64,000 bases of DNA, taken from contig WOAB01000142.1 of the NCBI GenBank assembly GCA_027886185.1, positions 2,418,001-2,482,000 of the forward strand, in the 5' to 3' direction. This document shows positions 11,129 through 21,206 of the stretch, piece after piece (position 1 is the first letter of the stretch; each line of letters opens with the position of its first letter). The notes below the pieces were generated by a model. The model saw nothing but the letters and a program-made list of their open reading frames with translations. It did no database searches and had not been told where the DNA came from. A program made the position numbers and the translations under genes. Source of the stretch: Rheum nobile (lineage: Eukaryota > Streptophyta > Magnoliopsida > Caryophyllales > Polygonaceae).

Positions 11129-11650
11129 AAGAACAAGTCCAAACCAAGTCCTTGTCTCAAAAGTGAACCAAGAAATTTTCCGCTGGACATACTAATTTTG
11201 GTTGCTCGTGAGGAGGGAGAGGATTGAACGGAAGGCAACAAAGCAAGAACTAGCAAATCAAGTCCCAAACAACACACAAATTTCCAAGTGCAAGCAGAAC
11301 AAATCAAGTTTATCATAATTAATCACAAGAGAGTTGGAAATTTTTCCCTTTTCAAAGAGAGTTGCATAGAGACATGAAAGAAGAGAAGATGGAGTATGAC
11401 CGTATGGTGCATTCTCTGCCTTTTCTTTTGTTTGTTTTTGTTTTTGAAGCTTCCGTCTTCCCAAACCTTTTTGTTTTGTTTGATGGAAGGTGAGAATAGT
11501 ATGTTTGTTTTTATTTATACGGTCACACTGTCATTTTTTTTTTTGATATGATGGTGAATCAAGCAAGAAAGAACCACACGAGCAAGTGTAGGAAAAGAAA
11601 GAAGAGACAAAGCAACTATGAGGGAATAAGATCTAACAACTAGTCTAGCA
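11129..11650. other. Leader or flank upstream of the deleted gypsy element
   Basis: No gene is seen. A primer-binding site such as TGGTATCAGAGC was looked for and not found, so the element's 5' end is probably lost where the tandem array at 11651 begins. Confidence 0.4.
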
Positions 11651-11657
11651 GGCTGCA

Positions 11658-12451
11658 ATGCTAAACGGTTCCCCTAAGAATTTGGATCCTCAGAATGTGG
11701 TTCAGGGCCACCAGTTTAATGGAAGTGGAGACAAAGGTCTCTTTCTGAGGTTGTATGATGGTAGATTTAGGTGGCTGAGAGCTTTATTGCTTCTCATGTC
11801 TGCCCTTATCTGGGGCATTGGAATATTTATAGTTGAGCAGGACTTCAAAGGACATTGTGCTACTTCACGCAACATGTTTGAGGTGAAGCTGTCGTGCACA
11901 CGAGTCGCTTTGTGGATGTTGCGTGTGGGCCTATATACCCCGATTTTTAGCATTGGTGCATTTTCTTCTATTTCCTATATCGGATTTATGTCACCCCAGT
12001 CACACAGCTCACTCTTGTGGGCCCAATGGTGATAAGTGAGCATTGGGCATGGGTTATAGGGATAGAAGCTTTATCTGTAGTGACCGCCATTTCAGTCCTT
12101 TCGGCCACACCACTTTGGTATACTGCGCCTCTGAAGGCTATGGTGTTTCTTGGTGCTGCCTTGTTGGCTGAAGTCGGCACGTGTTTCAGCAAAAAGATCG
12201 GTTTACTTCTTGCTATAAGCATCATCGTTATTACCTTTTCAGTGAATATTGTGGTTCGTTCGTATATTTACCACCATATGTACACCCTCATTTCACTCGT
12301 ATTTTCTTTAATCTTTTTGTTCGTACCTCTATGTGTTTATGTCATGGACTGAGAACCTCAAACTCGAAACCGTGCGGCTCTTAGGCAACTCGACCCTTTC
12401 GAGAAGATAAGTCAAGCCTTACCCGATGAATGTCGTGGCGGAAGCGTCTAA
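11658..12451 (+). pseudogene. Multi-pass membrane protein frame, unit 1 (unrecognised family)
   Basis: Two overlapping frames, 11658-12032 and 12017-12451, together describe one protein of about 260 residues. A frameshift at about 11960, inside the second hydrophobic segment, breaks it. Six hydrophobic segments are visible: RALLLLMSALIWGIGIFIV, ALWMLRVGLYTPIFSIGAF, VIGIEALSVVTAISVLSA, LKAMVFLGAALLAEVG, IGLLLAISIIVITFSVNIVV and YTLISLVFSLIFLFVPLCVYV. The C-terminal tail is polar. Unit 1 keeps the tryptophan (EHWAW) that is a stop in units 2 and 3. I do not recognise the family. Most differences among copies preserve hydrophobicity, so an ancestral coding function is likely. Confidence 0.5.
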
Positions 12452-12749
12452 AAAGATGGCTAAGATGAACACCGAGAGTAATTTGTGGAAATGAACTTGT
12501 ATTAATGTGGAAATAGAGTTTACAAGGCAAAGAGAGAGCTTAAGACTTACAAATGGAGGGATGACTTGCTATTTATAGGCAATGACTCTCTTTATACAAG
12601 GAAAATTCTAGAAATGAGACATCTAGAATTAGCTAGCCTTGGTGGCTTCTAAAGGAAGCCATGTGGGAAGAATTCTAGAAGTCAAATGCATGGAGGCCAT
12701 GTAGGGAAAATTCTGGAGTGTGAGTCCAGAATTTTCTAGCCCGCACCAT

Positions 12750-13235
12750 ATTAGTATAACCAATCAACAAAAAACATATAGGCAGACACTATCTCCTCCT
12801 GACTATGTCCTCTCTGCATCATTTCCGCCAAAAAAGTCACGATGTCCTTCCCAAGGAGGCCGCTGCCCCCGTTGTACATGTACATGTCATCCATGGACAT
12901 GTCAAACTTCTGGCATATGCGAATCCTGAGAAGCCCATCATGCATCTACTCCGTCATCTCGACCCCATCGATGGTAAGTCCCATAATCATGTGGATGTCA
13001 TGCAAAGTGATAGTGACCTCGCTCTATGGAAAGTGAAAGCTATTGGTCTCGGTATACCAACGCTCTACAAATGCGCTGATGAGGATGTGGTCGACATCGC
13101 CGTAGTCCAATGACCTTAGCTGAGTCAGGCCGCTACGCTGTGCAATAACCCATCACGTATCAGGGTCGACTATAGAATGTCGGTGTAGTCTCTCGATCAC
13201 CTGAGATTGTGGATGGCCAGTTATTTGAGGGTGAA
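12750..13235 (-). pseudogene. Plant mobile domain (PMD) fragment, unit 1
   Basis: On the minus strand, from right to left, it reads like the PMD (aminotransferase-like, MAIN/MAIL family). First comes VVDPDTWWVIAQRSGLTQL, then DHILISAFVERWYTE.NSFHF, then MIMGLTIDGVEMTE, then the helix EIVSAYMF. The PMD is common in plant genes and is often carried by MULEs. Two in-frame stops are present: one after FHFP, shared by all three units, and one after EMTE, specific to unit 1. It is therefore a pseudogene here. Confidence 0.6.
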
Positions 13236-13253
13236 GTTGGAGGGCAGGCTGGA

Positions 13254-14050
13254 ATGTTAAACGGTTACCCTCAGAATTTGGATCCTCAGAATGTGGTTCA
13301 GGGCCATCAGTTTAATGGAAGTGGAGACAAATGTTTCTTTCTGTGGTTGTATGATGGTAGATTTAGGTGGATGGGAGCTTTATTGCTTCTCATGTCCGCC
13401 CTTTATCTGGGGCATTGGAATATTTCTAGTTGAGCAGGACTTCAAAGGACATTGTGCTACTTCACGCAACATGTTTGAGGTGAAGCTGTCGTGCACAAGA
13501 GTCGCTTTATGGATGTTGCGTGTGGGCCTATATACCCCGATTTTCAGCATTGGTGCATTTTTTTTTCTATTTCCTATATCGGATTTATGTCACCCCAGTC
13601 ACACAGCTCACTCTTGTGGGCCCAATGGTGATAAGTGAGCATTAGGCATGGGTTATAAGGATACAAGCTTTATCTGTAGTGACCGCCGTTTCAGTCCTTT
13701 CGGCCACACCACAATGGTATACTGTGTATCTGAAGGCTATGGTGTTTCTTGGTGTTGCCTTGTTGGCTGAAGTCGACACGTGTTTCAGCGAAAAGATCGG
13801 TTTACTTCTTGCTACAATCATCATCGTTATTACTTTTTCAGTGAACATTGTGGTTCATCCGGATATTTACCACCATATGTACACCCTCATTTCACTCGTA
13901 TTTTCTTTAATCTTTTTGTTCGTACCTCCGTGTGTTTATGTCACAAACCGAGAGCCTCAAACTCGAAACCGTGCGGCTCTTAGGCAACTCGACCCTTTCG
14001 AGAAGCTAAGTCAAGCCTTACCCGATGAATGTCGTGGCGGAAGCGTCTAA
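13254..14050 (+). pseudogene. Multi-pass membrane protein frame, unit 2
   Basis: This is the second copy of the six-helix frame. It is read from 13209 or 13254 to about 13440 and then in shifted frames to 14050. It has a T-run length change at about 13557-13565 (in the second helix) and TGG to TAG in the EHWAW motif near 13643. The C-terminal 124 codons (13679-14050) are open and end in DPFEKLSQALPDECRGGSV. Confidence 0.5.
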
Positions 14051-14364
14051 GAAGATGGCTAAGATGAACATCGAGAGTAATTTGTGGAAATGAACTTGTA
14101 TTAATGTGGAAAGAGAGTTTACAAGGCAAAGAGAGAGCTTAAGGCTTACAAGTCTTGGATGGATGCAAATGGAGGGATGGCTTGCTATTTATAGGCAATG
14201 CCTCTCTTTATACAAAGAAAATTCTAGAAATGAGACATCTAGAATTAGCTAGCCTTGGTGCCTTCTAAAGGAAGCCATGTGGGTAGAATTCTAGAAGCCA
14301 AATGCATGGAGGCCATGTAGGGAAAATTCTGGAGTGTGAATCCAGAATTTTCTAGCCCGCTCCA

Positions 14365-14865
14365 TAATAGTATAACCAATCAACAAAAACATATAGGCAG
14401 ACGCTATCTCCTCCTGACTATGTCCTCTCTGTATCATTTTCGCCAAAAAAAGTCACGATGTCCTTCCCAATGAGGCCGCTTCCCCCGTTGTACATGTACA
14501 TGTCATCCATGGACATGTCAAACATCTAGCAGATGCGAATCCTGAGAAGCCCATCATGCATCTGCTCCGTCATCTCGACCCCATCGATGGTAAGTCCCAT
14601 AATCATCTGGATGTCATGCAAAGTGATGGTGACCTCGCTCTATGGAAAGTGAAAGCTATTCGCCTCGGTATACCAATGCTCCACAAATGCGCTGATGAGG
14701 ATGTGGTCGACATCGCCGTAGTCCAACGACCCTAACTGGGTCAGGCCGCTACGTTGTGCAATAACCCACCACGTATCAGGGTCGACTACAGAATGTCGGT
14801 GTAGTCTCTCGATCCCCTCAGATTGTGGATGGCCAGTTATTTGAGGGTGAAGTTGGAGGGCATGC
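14365..14865 (-). pseudogene. PMD fragment, unit 2
   Basis: The minus-strand frame 14870-14640 is open for 76 codons (SEGIERLHRHSVVDPDTWW ... DHILISAFVEHWYTEANSFHF) and reaches the shared stop after FHFP. The rest continues leftwards as GLTIDGVEMTEQMHDG, with a unit-specific stop before MFDM at about 14527. It is the best preserved N-terminal half of the PMD in the array. Confidence 0.6.
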
Positions 14866-14872
14866 TGCAATG

Positions 14873-15642
14873 CTAAACGGTTCCCCTCAGAATTTGGATC
14901 CTCAGAATGTGGTTCAGGGCCATCAGTTTAATGGAAGTGGAGACAAAGGTTTCTTTCTGAGGTTGTATGATGGTTGATTTAGGTGGTTGTGAGCTTTATT
15001 GCTTCTCATGCCCGCTCTTATCTGGGGCATTGGAATATTTCTAGTTGAGCAGGACTTCAAAGGACATTGTGCTACTTCACGAACATGTTTGAGGTAAAGT
15101 TGTCATGCACAGGAGTCGCTTTGTGGATGTTGCGTGTGGGCCTATATACCCCTATTTTCAGCATTGGTGCATTTGTTTTCTATTTCCTATATCGGATTTA
15201 TGTCACCCCAGTCACACGGCTCACTCTTATGGGCCCAATGGTGATAAGTGAGCATTAGGCATGGGTTATAGGGATAGAAGCTTTATCTGTAGTGACCGCC
15301 GTTTCAGTCCTTTCGGCCACACCACTTTGGTATACTGCGTATCTGAAGGCTATGGTGTTTCTTGGTGCTGCCTTGTTGGCTGAAGTCGGCACATGTTTCA
15401 GCGAAAAGATCGGTTTACTTCTTGCTACAATCATCATCGTTATTACTTTTTCAGTGAACATTGTGGTTCGTCCGGATATTTACCCCCATATGTACACCCT
15501 CATTTCACTCGTATTTTCTTTAATCTTTTTGTTCGTACCTCCGTGTGTTTATGTCACGGACCGAGAACCTCAAACTCGAAACCGTGCGGCTCTTAGGCAA
15601 CTCGACCCTTTCGAGAAGCTAAGTCAAGCCTTACCCGATTAA
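14873..15642 (+). pseudogene. Multi-pass membrane protein frame, unit 3
   Basis: This copy keeps the second helix in frame (GAFVFYFLYRIYVTPVTRLT) but has TAG in place of the EHWAW tryptophan (about 15255). It ends early at TAA (PD*) instead of PDECRGGSV. The 5' part has a one-base loss at about 15082, in 'cacgaacatg'. Together the three units show that each copy decayed separately. Confidence 0.5.
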
Positions 15643-15849
15643 TGTCGTGGCGGAAGCGTCTAAGAAGATGGCTAAGATGAACACCGAGAGGAATTTGTGG
15701 AAATGAACTTGTATTAATGTGGAAAGAGAGTTTACAAGGCAAAGAGAGAGCTTAAGGCTTACAAGTCTTGGATGGATGCAAATGTGGGAAGAATTCTAGA
15801 AGCCAAATGCATGGAGGCCATGTAAGGAAAATTCTGGAGTGTGACTCCG

Positions 15850-16440
15850 GACTCTGTCCTCTCTGCATCATTTCCGCCAAAAACGTCACGATGTCCTTCC
15901 CAAGGAGGTCGCTTCCCCTGTTGTACATGGACATGTCAAACATCTGGCAGATGCGAATCTTGAGAGGCCCATCATGCATCTGCTCCGTCATATCGACCCC
16001 ATCGATGGGAAGTCCCATAATCATCTAGACGTCATGCAAAGTGACGCTGACCTCGCCCTATAGAAAGTGAAAGTTGTTGGTCTCGGTATACCAACGCTCC
16101 AACGACCCTAGCTGGGTCTGGCCGCTACGCTGTGCAATAACCCACCACGTATCAGGGTCGACTACATCATGTCTCTATAGTCTCTCAAACTCGAGGACAC
16201 GCATGTGGGCTCGTAGCCACGGTCAGGTCTGTAAAAAAATTACTAGGTTAATATAATTGTTGTACCTGAATTTTAATTTTATAACGAAAACTCAAACAAA
16301 TTATCATTAATAAATCGTACGCACCATCGACATGTCCGTACCAGCCCAAATATACAGAGCAATGTGTGTCGGATAACTGGTCAGAACTGTCCCTGATATG
16401 GGCCCCCTTGACATCCACGACCTACGCTCACCCCCAACAG
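15850..16440 (-). pseudogene. PMD gene, unit 3, with upstream exon
   Basis: An upstream block at about 16440-16330 on the minus strand reads GPISGTVLTSYPTHIALYIW, matching the N-terminal GP..SVLT....H.A..IW pattern of MAIN-like PMD proteins. After a likely intron (acceptor tttacag at about 16236), the PMD core follows: VVDPDTWWVIAQRSG and then WYTETNNFHF, the segment between them shortened by a deletion. GLPIDGVDMTEQMHDG and KDIVTFLAEMMQRG come next. Stops occur in the first block join and after FHF. It has the same orientation as the adjacent OTU transposase, so the PMD is likely the second gene of that MULE. Confidence 0.5.
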
Positions 16441-16800
16441 GGGAAGGATCGGCCTCGGGAGCCGGCTCTAGAGGAGGAAGAACCGGTCGACCTCATCGCG
16501 GTCTACGAGGTTGTGTGGCACAACCTCTTCTACCATGACGTCCCGTGCGAGCAGCAGGGGGCGCCGGGTGATGGACTGGCGGAGCAAGATGAGGAGGAGC
16601 TGGTTGGGTCGTCGGGGGAGCAGAAGGTGAGGTAGATGAAGGGGCAGCTCACGGGGCCATCGGGGGAGCGGAAGGTGGGGCAGAAGAAGGAGCAACTCGC
16701 GGGCCGTCAGAGGAGCATAAGGTGGGGCAAAAGAAAGAGCAGCTGGAGGGGTCATCGTGGGAGCGAAAGGAGTGGTCGCGGGGCCGTCAGGGGAGGATAA
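16440..16800 (-). repeat. Imperfect GC-rich repeats coding a Pro/Leu-rich tail downstream of the OTU domain
   Basis: Units of about 45-50 bp ('ggggccatcgggggagcggaaggtggggcag'-like on the plus strand) are repeated four or five times. On the minus strand they are open for 95 codons (Pro/Leu/Arg-rich, 16755-16468). A splice donor GTAAGT sits just after NHFIP of the OTU domain (16845), and an acceptor (attag) near 16815 would lead into this tail. It is GC-rich compared with the AT-rich flanks. Confidence 0.45.
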
Positions 16801-19800
16801 GTTTGGATATTTTTTGACCTAATTTAAAAAATGTTGGTATTAATTTACGTACTTACCGGAATGAAGTGGTTGTCGAATAAAGCTATGGACATGATCCTGG
16901 TTGGTGGTTTGTCGTTGTCACTGGAAGCCTTCATCGGTAAACATAACCACAGGCCGTTCCAAGAAAGAAACACAAGAGCCATCCAGAATTGAGTTGCAAA
17001 TGCTAAACCAGTCATGGGCATCTCCATCCAGTATCTCGGAGTGCAAGGACTGGACAAGTAGTTGACATTCTGCAAAAGGACAACATGCGGGTACACAGCG
17101 GGGCGTATGCTCATGTATATATCTTTGTTTACCATCAGCTCTTGCCCGATCTCCATGCGAACTCTGTAGTACTCACTCTCAGGCCATCCCAATTGTACAA
17201 CTAGGCTCCGATAACCACAATGTCCGTCTGCTGCCATGTTCTGAGCCATGTTAATGAAGGCAAAAATGAAGTAGTCCACAGTCTCAGCTCCAAATGTAAT
17301 CCCATAGCGCTCCACTTCTATCTTCGGGAGTTGCGTATCTTCGTTGGTGTCCTGGGGCTGACTCCCACTCTTGGTCGACACTCCCTTACTTGACTTGCTA
17401 CCTCGGGGGCGTCCTCGTGGTCTAGGGGGCTTCTTGCCCTTGCGCAAATCCGAGTACTCGTCCCTGCAATGCTCAACCCTGCTCGGTTCCCTCTTTGTGG
17501 AGTATTTGTTGGTGGTGGCTCCCTTCGGCCTACCTTTTGAAATGCATTCTTTAGGCTCCTTCAATGTAGATTTCCGCGGGTATTCCAAGTCATAGAACAA
17601 CGATGAGACTTGCTTTACGTGATCATCAAACATTACTTCATCTTTATAATCCCCGAACATCTCCCTAAAAATCACATGATGCACCGCGAGGGGTACCGTG
17701 CCACCATCTCTCTCCTTCGTAGCGTCCGAATCTCCTTCCCACTTCACTTGTTTTCAAAAGCGGTGTATCTCACTCGGCATGATCGGAGTGTTTGTAATCA
17801 TGGCCATTCCGATTTTGTGGATGCACAGAAGCCCATAGCATGTTGTCCACCAATGATTATTGCAAATTGCATGGATCTTTCCATCCAATATAAAACAATA
17901 CATATCCAAAAGTATCTTCAAGCACTTCTCCGTCACTTTGTAGAATAAAGGGAAAATAAGGCATGGATGTGGGTTGGCAGGTCATGCACCTCCGTTGAAA
18001 CTTTTGTACGTGACATTTCCATTATTTCTCTAACCCTCTCACACTGGAACTCCAAGGCATAGTGATTTCTCTCAATAAATGAGTTGAAACCGTATTGAGA
18101 AGATTTCAAAACATCTTTTAAGTTTTTGTGTATATCCTCAACCCTATAAAAAAATAAAACGTTATAAACTAATTTTTGCAATAATATCAAACATACAGAT
18201 TAGAGTATAAGGTTATCTATTTGTGGTTCGGGTGAAGAAATGAAGATGAAGGTGGGTCCATGCTCTGACTATATTCTCCTTGTATGGATTGAGCCACGTC
18301 CTTTCCACGTATCCAACAAGGCCATTGTGCCATGGTTTTCTCAACTGTTGGAGTCTCATTTCGTAGGTTTCCACCGTGCTTGACATAAATAACCCCCAAC
18401 AATTATTCGTAAAAGCGTCGGCGCTATCCTTGGCCTTGAGGATGGTGAGAGCATATGATTCGATATTGTGTTTAATGTGCACCCAACACAAAAGGTATTT
18501 CACCGTATCTCCAAAAACTTCACCAATTGCATTGATGAGAGCGGTTTCTCGGTCGGTCACTATGGCCGTTAGCTTTTCTCCCACATACGTATATATTTTC
18601 TCTAGACCTTCCATGATAAAAACATAATGATGTATGTCCTCCGCTTTAGTAAATGTATATGCAATGTTGAACGTCTTGCCGATGGAGAAAAAACCAACAA
18701 TCTCAACCAAAGCCATGCCATACCTGTACATATAACAACTCTTAATATGATTGCATAAATAACAAAAAACATTAAATATTAAAATTCATTAAACACGCAC
18801 CTATTAGTCTTGTATGTGTTGTCAACAACAACGACATATAGCTTCAACAGGTGCAATGACTTTGGATTGACAAATAATAAGATATTCACTTCATCAGTTT
18901 GCTTATCCCTACTATGATACACTTTGTACCCTTGTTTTTCCAAGAATGTTAGCGTCCATTGGGTTATCGTCAAATCTCCACGCTCCTCGAATTGAATCTT
19001 TTCCCGGAAGTTGTTGATTTGTTTGACGAATGTCACATTTTTGGGGAATTGATTCCGAAGCTTAGAAATAATACACCTTGGCATCAATTTAATTTTTTTT
19101 CCATCTCCTAACCATGCCCTCCTGGTCTGAGTTCATTCGACCCATATATGCATGCCCAAGGAAACTAGTAGGAAGGTCGTGGTTATGGTGTCCGTTAATG
19201 ACATTAAGCTCCCCCCATCTTCCTGTCCTTGTTTCTGAATCTCTACTCACCCTAAACCCAGTCACGAGAAATGGACAGTTGCACTTCTTTGTGTTGGTTC
19301 TCATCCCCTCGATGTTTCTAGGTTTATACTTACCGTATTGCTCGCAACTCATCTTCACCCTTATAAGATTTGAGTTTTGTATGACAATAATCATCATCAA
19401 TTCCCGACCCTTTTGTTTAACCCATTTAATAATTTCCTCTCGACTATCCCACACCAAGTCTACGGAAAAGTTATCTGAGTAATCTTTCGTGCGTACCTAT
19501 TTACAATATGTTTCATTGTTTAGATAAACTATACAATAATTCATCCTTACACTTATTAACATTTAATTAAGTAAATATCTACTTACAAGTCATACCGAAA
19601 TAGCTATACTAAGTATATCAAAATGAACTACATCATATAATTATAATAGCTACACCGAGTATATACATATGAACTTCATAATATAAGTAATAAACACAAA
19701 AAATTGAACTACATAATTAATAATTACACTAAGTATATTAAAATGATCTACAAAATATAACAATTACACTAATTAAATAGATGCGCTAAGCTTAATGAAA

Positions 19801-20057
19801 TAAACTACATAATGTAATAGCTATACTAAGTATATGAAAAGAAACTACATCATATAATTAAAAAACAAAAAAAAATTAAACTATATAAATTAATATATAC
19901 AGTAAGTATAGAAAATTAAACTGTATAGCAACGGTACTGTATTATTTAATTAAAAACAAAAAACAAAATAAATTAAATTTCAAATAATAAATACCTCTTT
20001 AGTTTCATTATTCTCAACATCTTCTCCTTGTACCGAAACTCCATTATTCTTTGACAT
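16801..20057 (-). pseudogene. FAR1-type MULE transposase fused to an OTU cysteine-protease domain
   Basis: This is a minus-strand multi-exon gene. Exon 1 (20057-19995) starts MSKNNGVSVQGEDV. Exon 2 (from 19496) has the FAR1 zinc-binding domain, with C.....K.CNCPF, GRW and NGHHNHDL. The MULE core follows: VVVVDNTYKTNR (first catalytic Asp, exon end at about 18800), then YGMALVEIVG, IVTDRETALINAI (second Asp) and CWVHIKHN. A degenerate SWIM-like motif GLLCIHKI follows. A basic linker with GRPKG and RGRPRG (AT-hook-like) leads to the OTU domain at 17250-16845. This has ADGHCGYRSL (catalytic Asp/Cys block), YWMEMP, ALVFLS and DNHFIPV (catalytic His). The transposase would bind and cut element ends. 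The OTU domain resembles deubiquitinases, and its role in transposition is unknown. Lesions are a frameshift in an A8 run near 19095 and TGG to TGA (RF*KQ) near 17757. Confidence 0.8.
19497..19994. repeat. AT-rich degenerate tandem repeats inside intron 1 of the OTU-MULE gene
   Basis: Diverged copies of 'ctaagtatatnaaaatgaactacataatataa' recur roughly every 50-70 bp across the intron between the first and FAR1 exons. Splice sites are GT at 19994-19993 and AG at 19498-19497 (minus strand). Confidence 0.6.
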
Positions 20058-20146
20058 TTATTTACTTCCAAAATGCTTTTGAGAGGGTTTAGATGAAGGC
20101 GTGAAATTTTGTGATGTGAATTTCGGTTTTTATAGCCAAAACTTCC

Positions 20147-20457
20147 AACGGTCGGAATTTCGAACATTGGAAATATGGTAAACAGTCACGCTCACGCAAA
20201 GCGTGTGCGTGACTGTTCACCAATCCAACGGTCGGATTTTCGATCGTTGGACTATGAAAGAAAACCACCAGAGTCACACTCACGCTTTGCGTGTGCGTGA
20301 CTCTGTGTCACATTTAGTGACAAAGAGCCACGCTCACGCTTAGCGTGTGCGTGACTCTTTGTCACATTTTGGACTCTCGCTCACGCTTTGCGTGCGCGTG
20401 ACTCTCTGATACGGATACCCGTTCATTGGGTCACGCTATCGCTTCGCGTATGCGTGA
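20147..20457. repeat. Array of five hairpins with CACGC/GCGTG arms, upstream of the OTU-MULE gene
   Basis: Hairpins lie at 20182-20216 (16-bp arms, 1 mismatch), 20270-20304 (16-bp arms, 2 mismatches), 20317-20365 (23-bp arms, 2 mismatches), about 20372-20406 (weaker) and 20431-20457 (12-bp arms). Most have a 3-nt loop and share the core gtcacgctcacgc/gcgtgtgcgtgac. The repeated block tccaacggtcgga...cga..gttgga flanks the first hairpin at 20147-20175 and 20222-20251. It lies 90-400 bp upstream of the transposase start, where subterminal transposase-binding repeats are expected. That function is inferred. Confidence 0.8.
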
Positions 20458-20716
20458 GTGGGATCCCGCTCCCGCTTTCTGCCCACGTGATATGTTGAGC
20501 TTATTTAGGAAAAATGAGTATAGCTAGCACCACCCTTATGCAGGTAAGTTCTTACAACTTTACTTTCTCACTGCTTGTATTGCGTGGTGCTTCACACTTG
20601 TTTGTATTTTTATACTTTTGGGCACTGAAGAGGCGGAATTTTCCCAGTATCTTTGCTACATTCCACGTTGTTGCCACTCTATTTTGGTCCTTTTTAGGTT
20701 AGCTTGATAAATTATA

Positions 20717-21206
20717 ATGGTTCCCATACAAATGCCTTTTAGAGTAAGAAGGAAGAAGCATTATGGGCCTTAGGATTAAGGAAATAGAGGGATGAGACTA
20801 AAAGGGAGAGAAGAGTGAATAGTAATACGGTGGCATAACCGTAAATACGGTGATTTTTTTTTTCGGCCAAAATTTTTTTATATTTTTTTTCTGTCTCTGA
20901 TCGTTCTGGAATAGACAATTATTGACGTTCACATCTAAGTACTACATGTTCATTTTATGTATCGTAAAGTTCACATATAATATGTTCATGTTCAAACACA
21001 TGTCTTTGAACATTTAGTGCTTATTTATGAACTTGTATGTACAAATAAATGAGCATTTAATACTTATTTGTGAACCTTCTATATAGGCTATTTCCAAATG
21101 ATTAAGGGACGAAAAAAAATAAAATAAAATTGTTGACCAAAAAAAAAATCAACGGTCGAGATCACTTCGTATTTCACACCCTAAAACCACTTCTTACCTG
21201 ATCCCA
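20717..21206 (+). repeat. Left terminal inverted repeat of the Ulp1-MULE
   Basis: Its reverse complement matches 38198-38718 over the full length with scattered substitutions and small indels. Shared landmarks are ccttaggattaag near the outer end, gtgaatagtaa.. and ataaccgtaaatacgg, the block tgttcaaacacatgtctttga, and atcaacggtcgagatcactt near the inner end. The inner edge is at 'gatccca' (21200-21206). Confidence 0.85.

Larger units (their letters stand above)
11651..16200. repeat. Three tandem 1.6-kb units (membrane-protein frame + PMD frame)
   Basis: Unit 1 is 11651-13246 (1596 bp), unit 2 is 13247-14862 (1616 bp), and unit 3 is 14863 to about 16200 and shortened by internal deletions. 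Each unit holds, in order, a plus-strand six-helix membrane-protein frame, an LTR-like or promoter-like segment, and a minus-strand PMD frame. The middle segment has TATAAATA on the minus strand (12570-12577 in unit 1) and several TTCTAGAA palindromes. Units differ by scattered substitutions and short indels, and each has its own lesions. Unit 3 joins the OTU-MULE gene cluster to its right and is probably nearest to the ancestral copy. Confidence 0.9.

Noticed and set aside
11658..15642. Three working membrane-protein genes
   Set aside because: Every unit has a frameshift or a stop inside the protein, so they are listed as pseudogenes.
20147..20457. Looks at first like a CRISPR-type array (repeated palindromes with spacers)
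   Set aside because: Repeats are themselves hairpins of varying arm length, spacers are short and irregular, and the DNA is plant nuclear next to a transposase gene.
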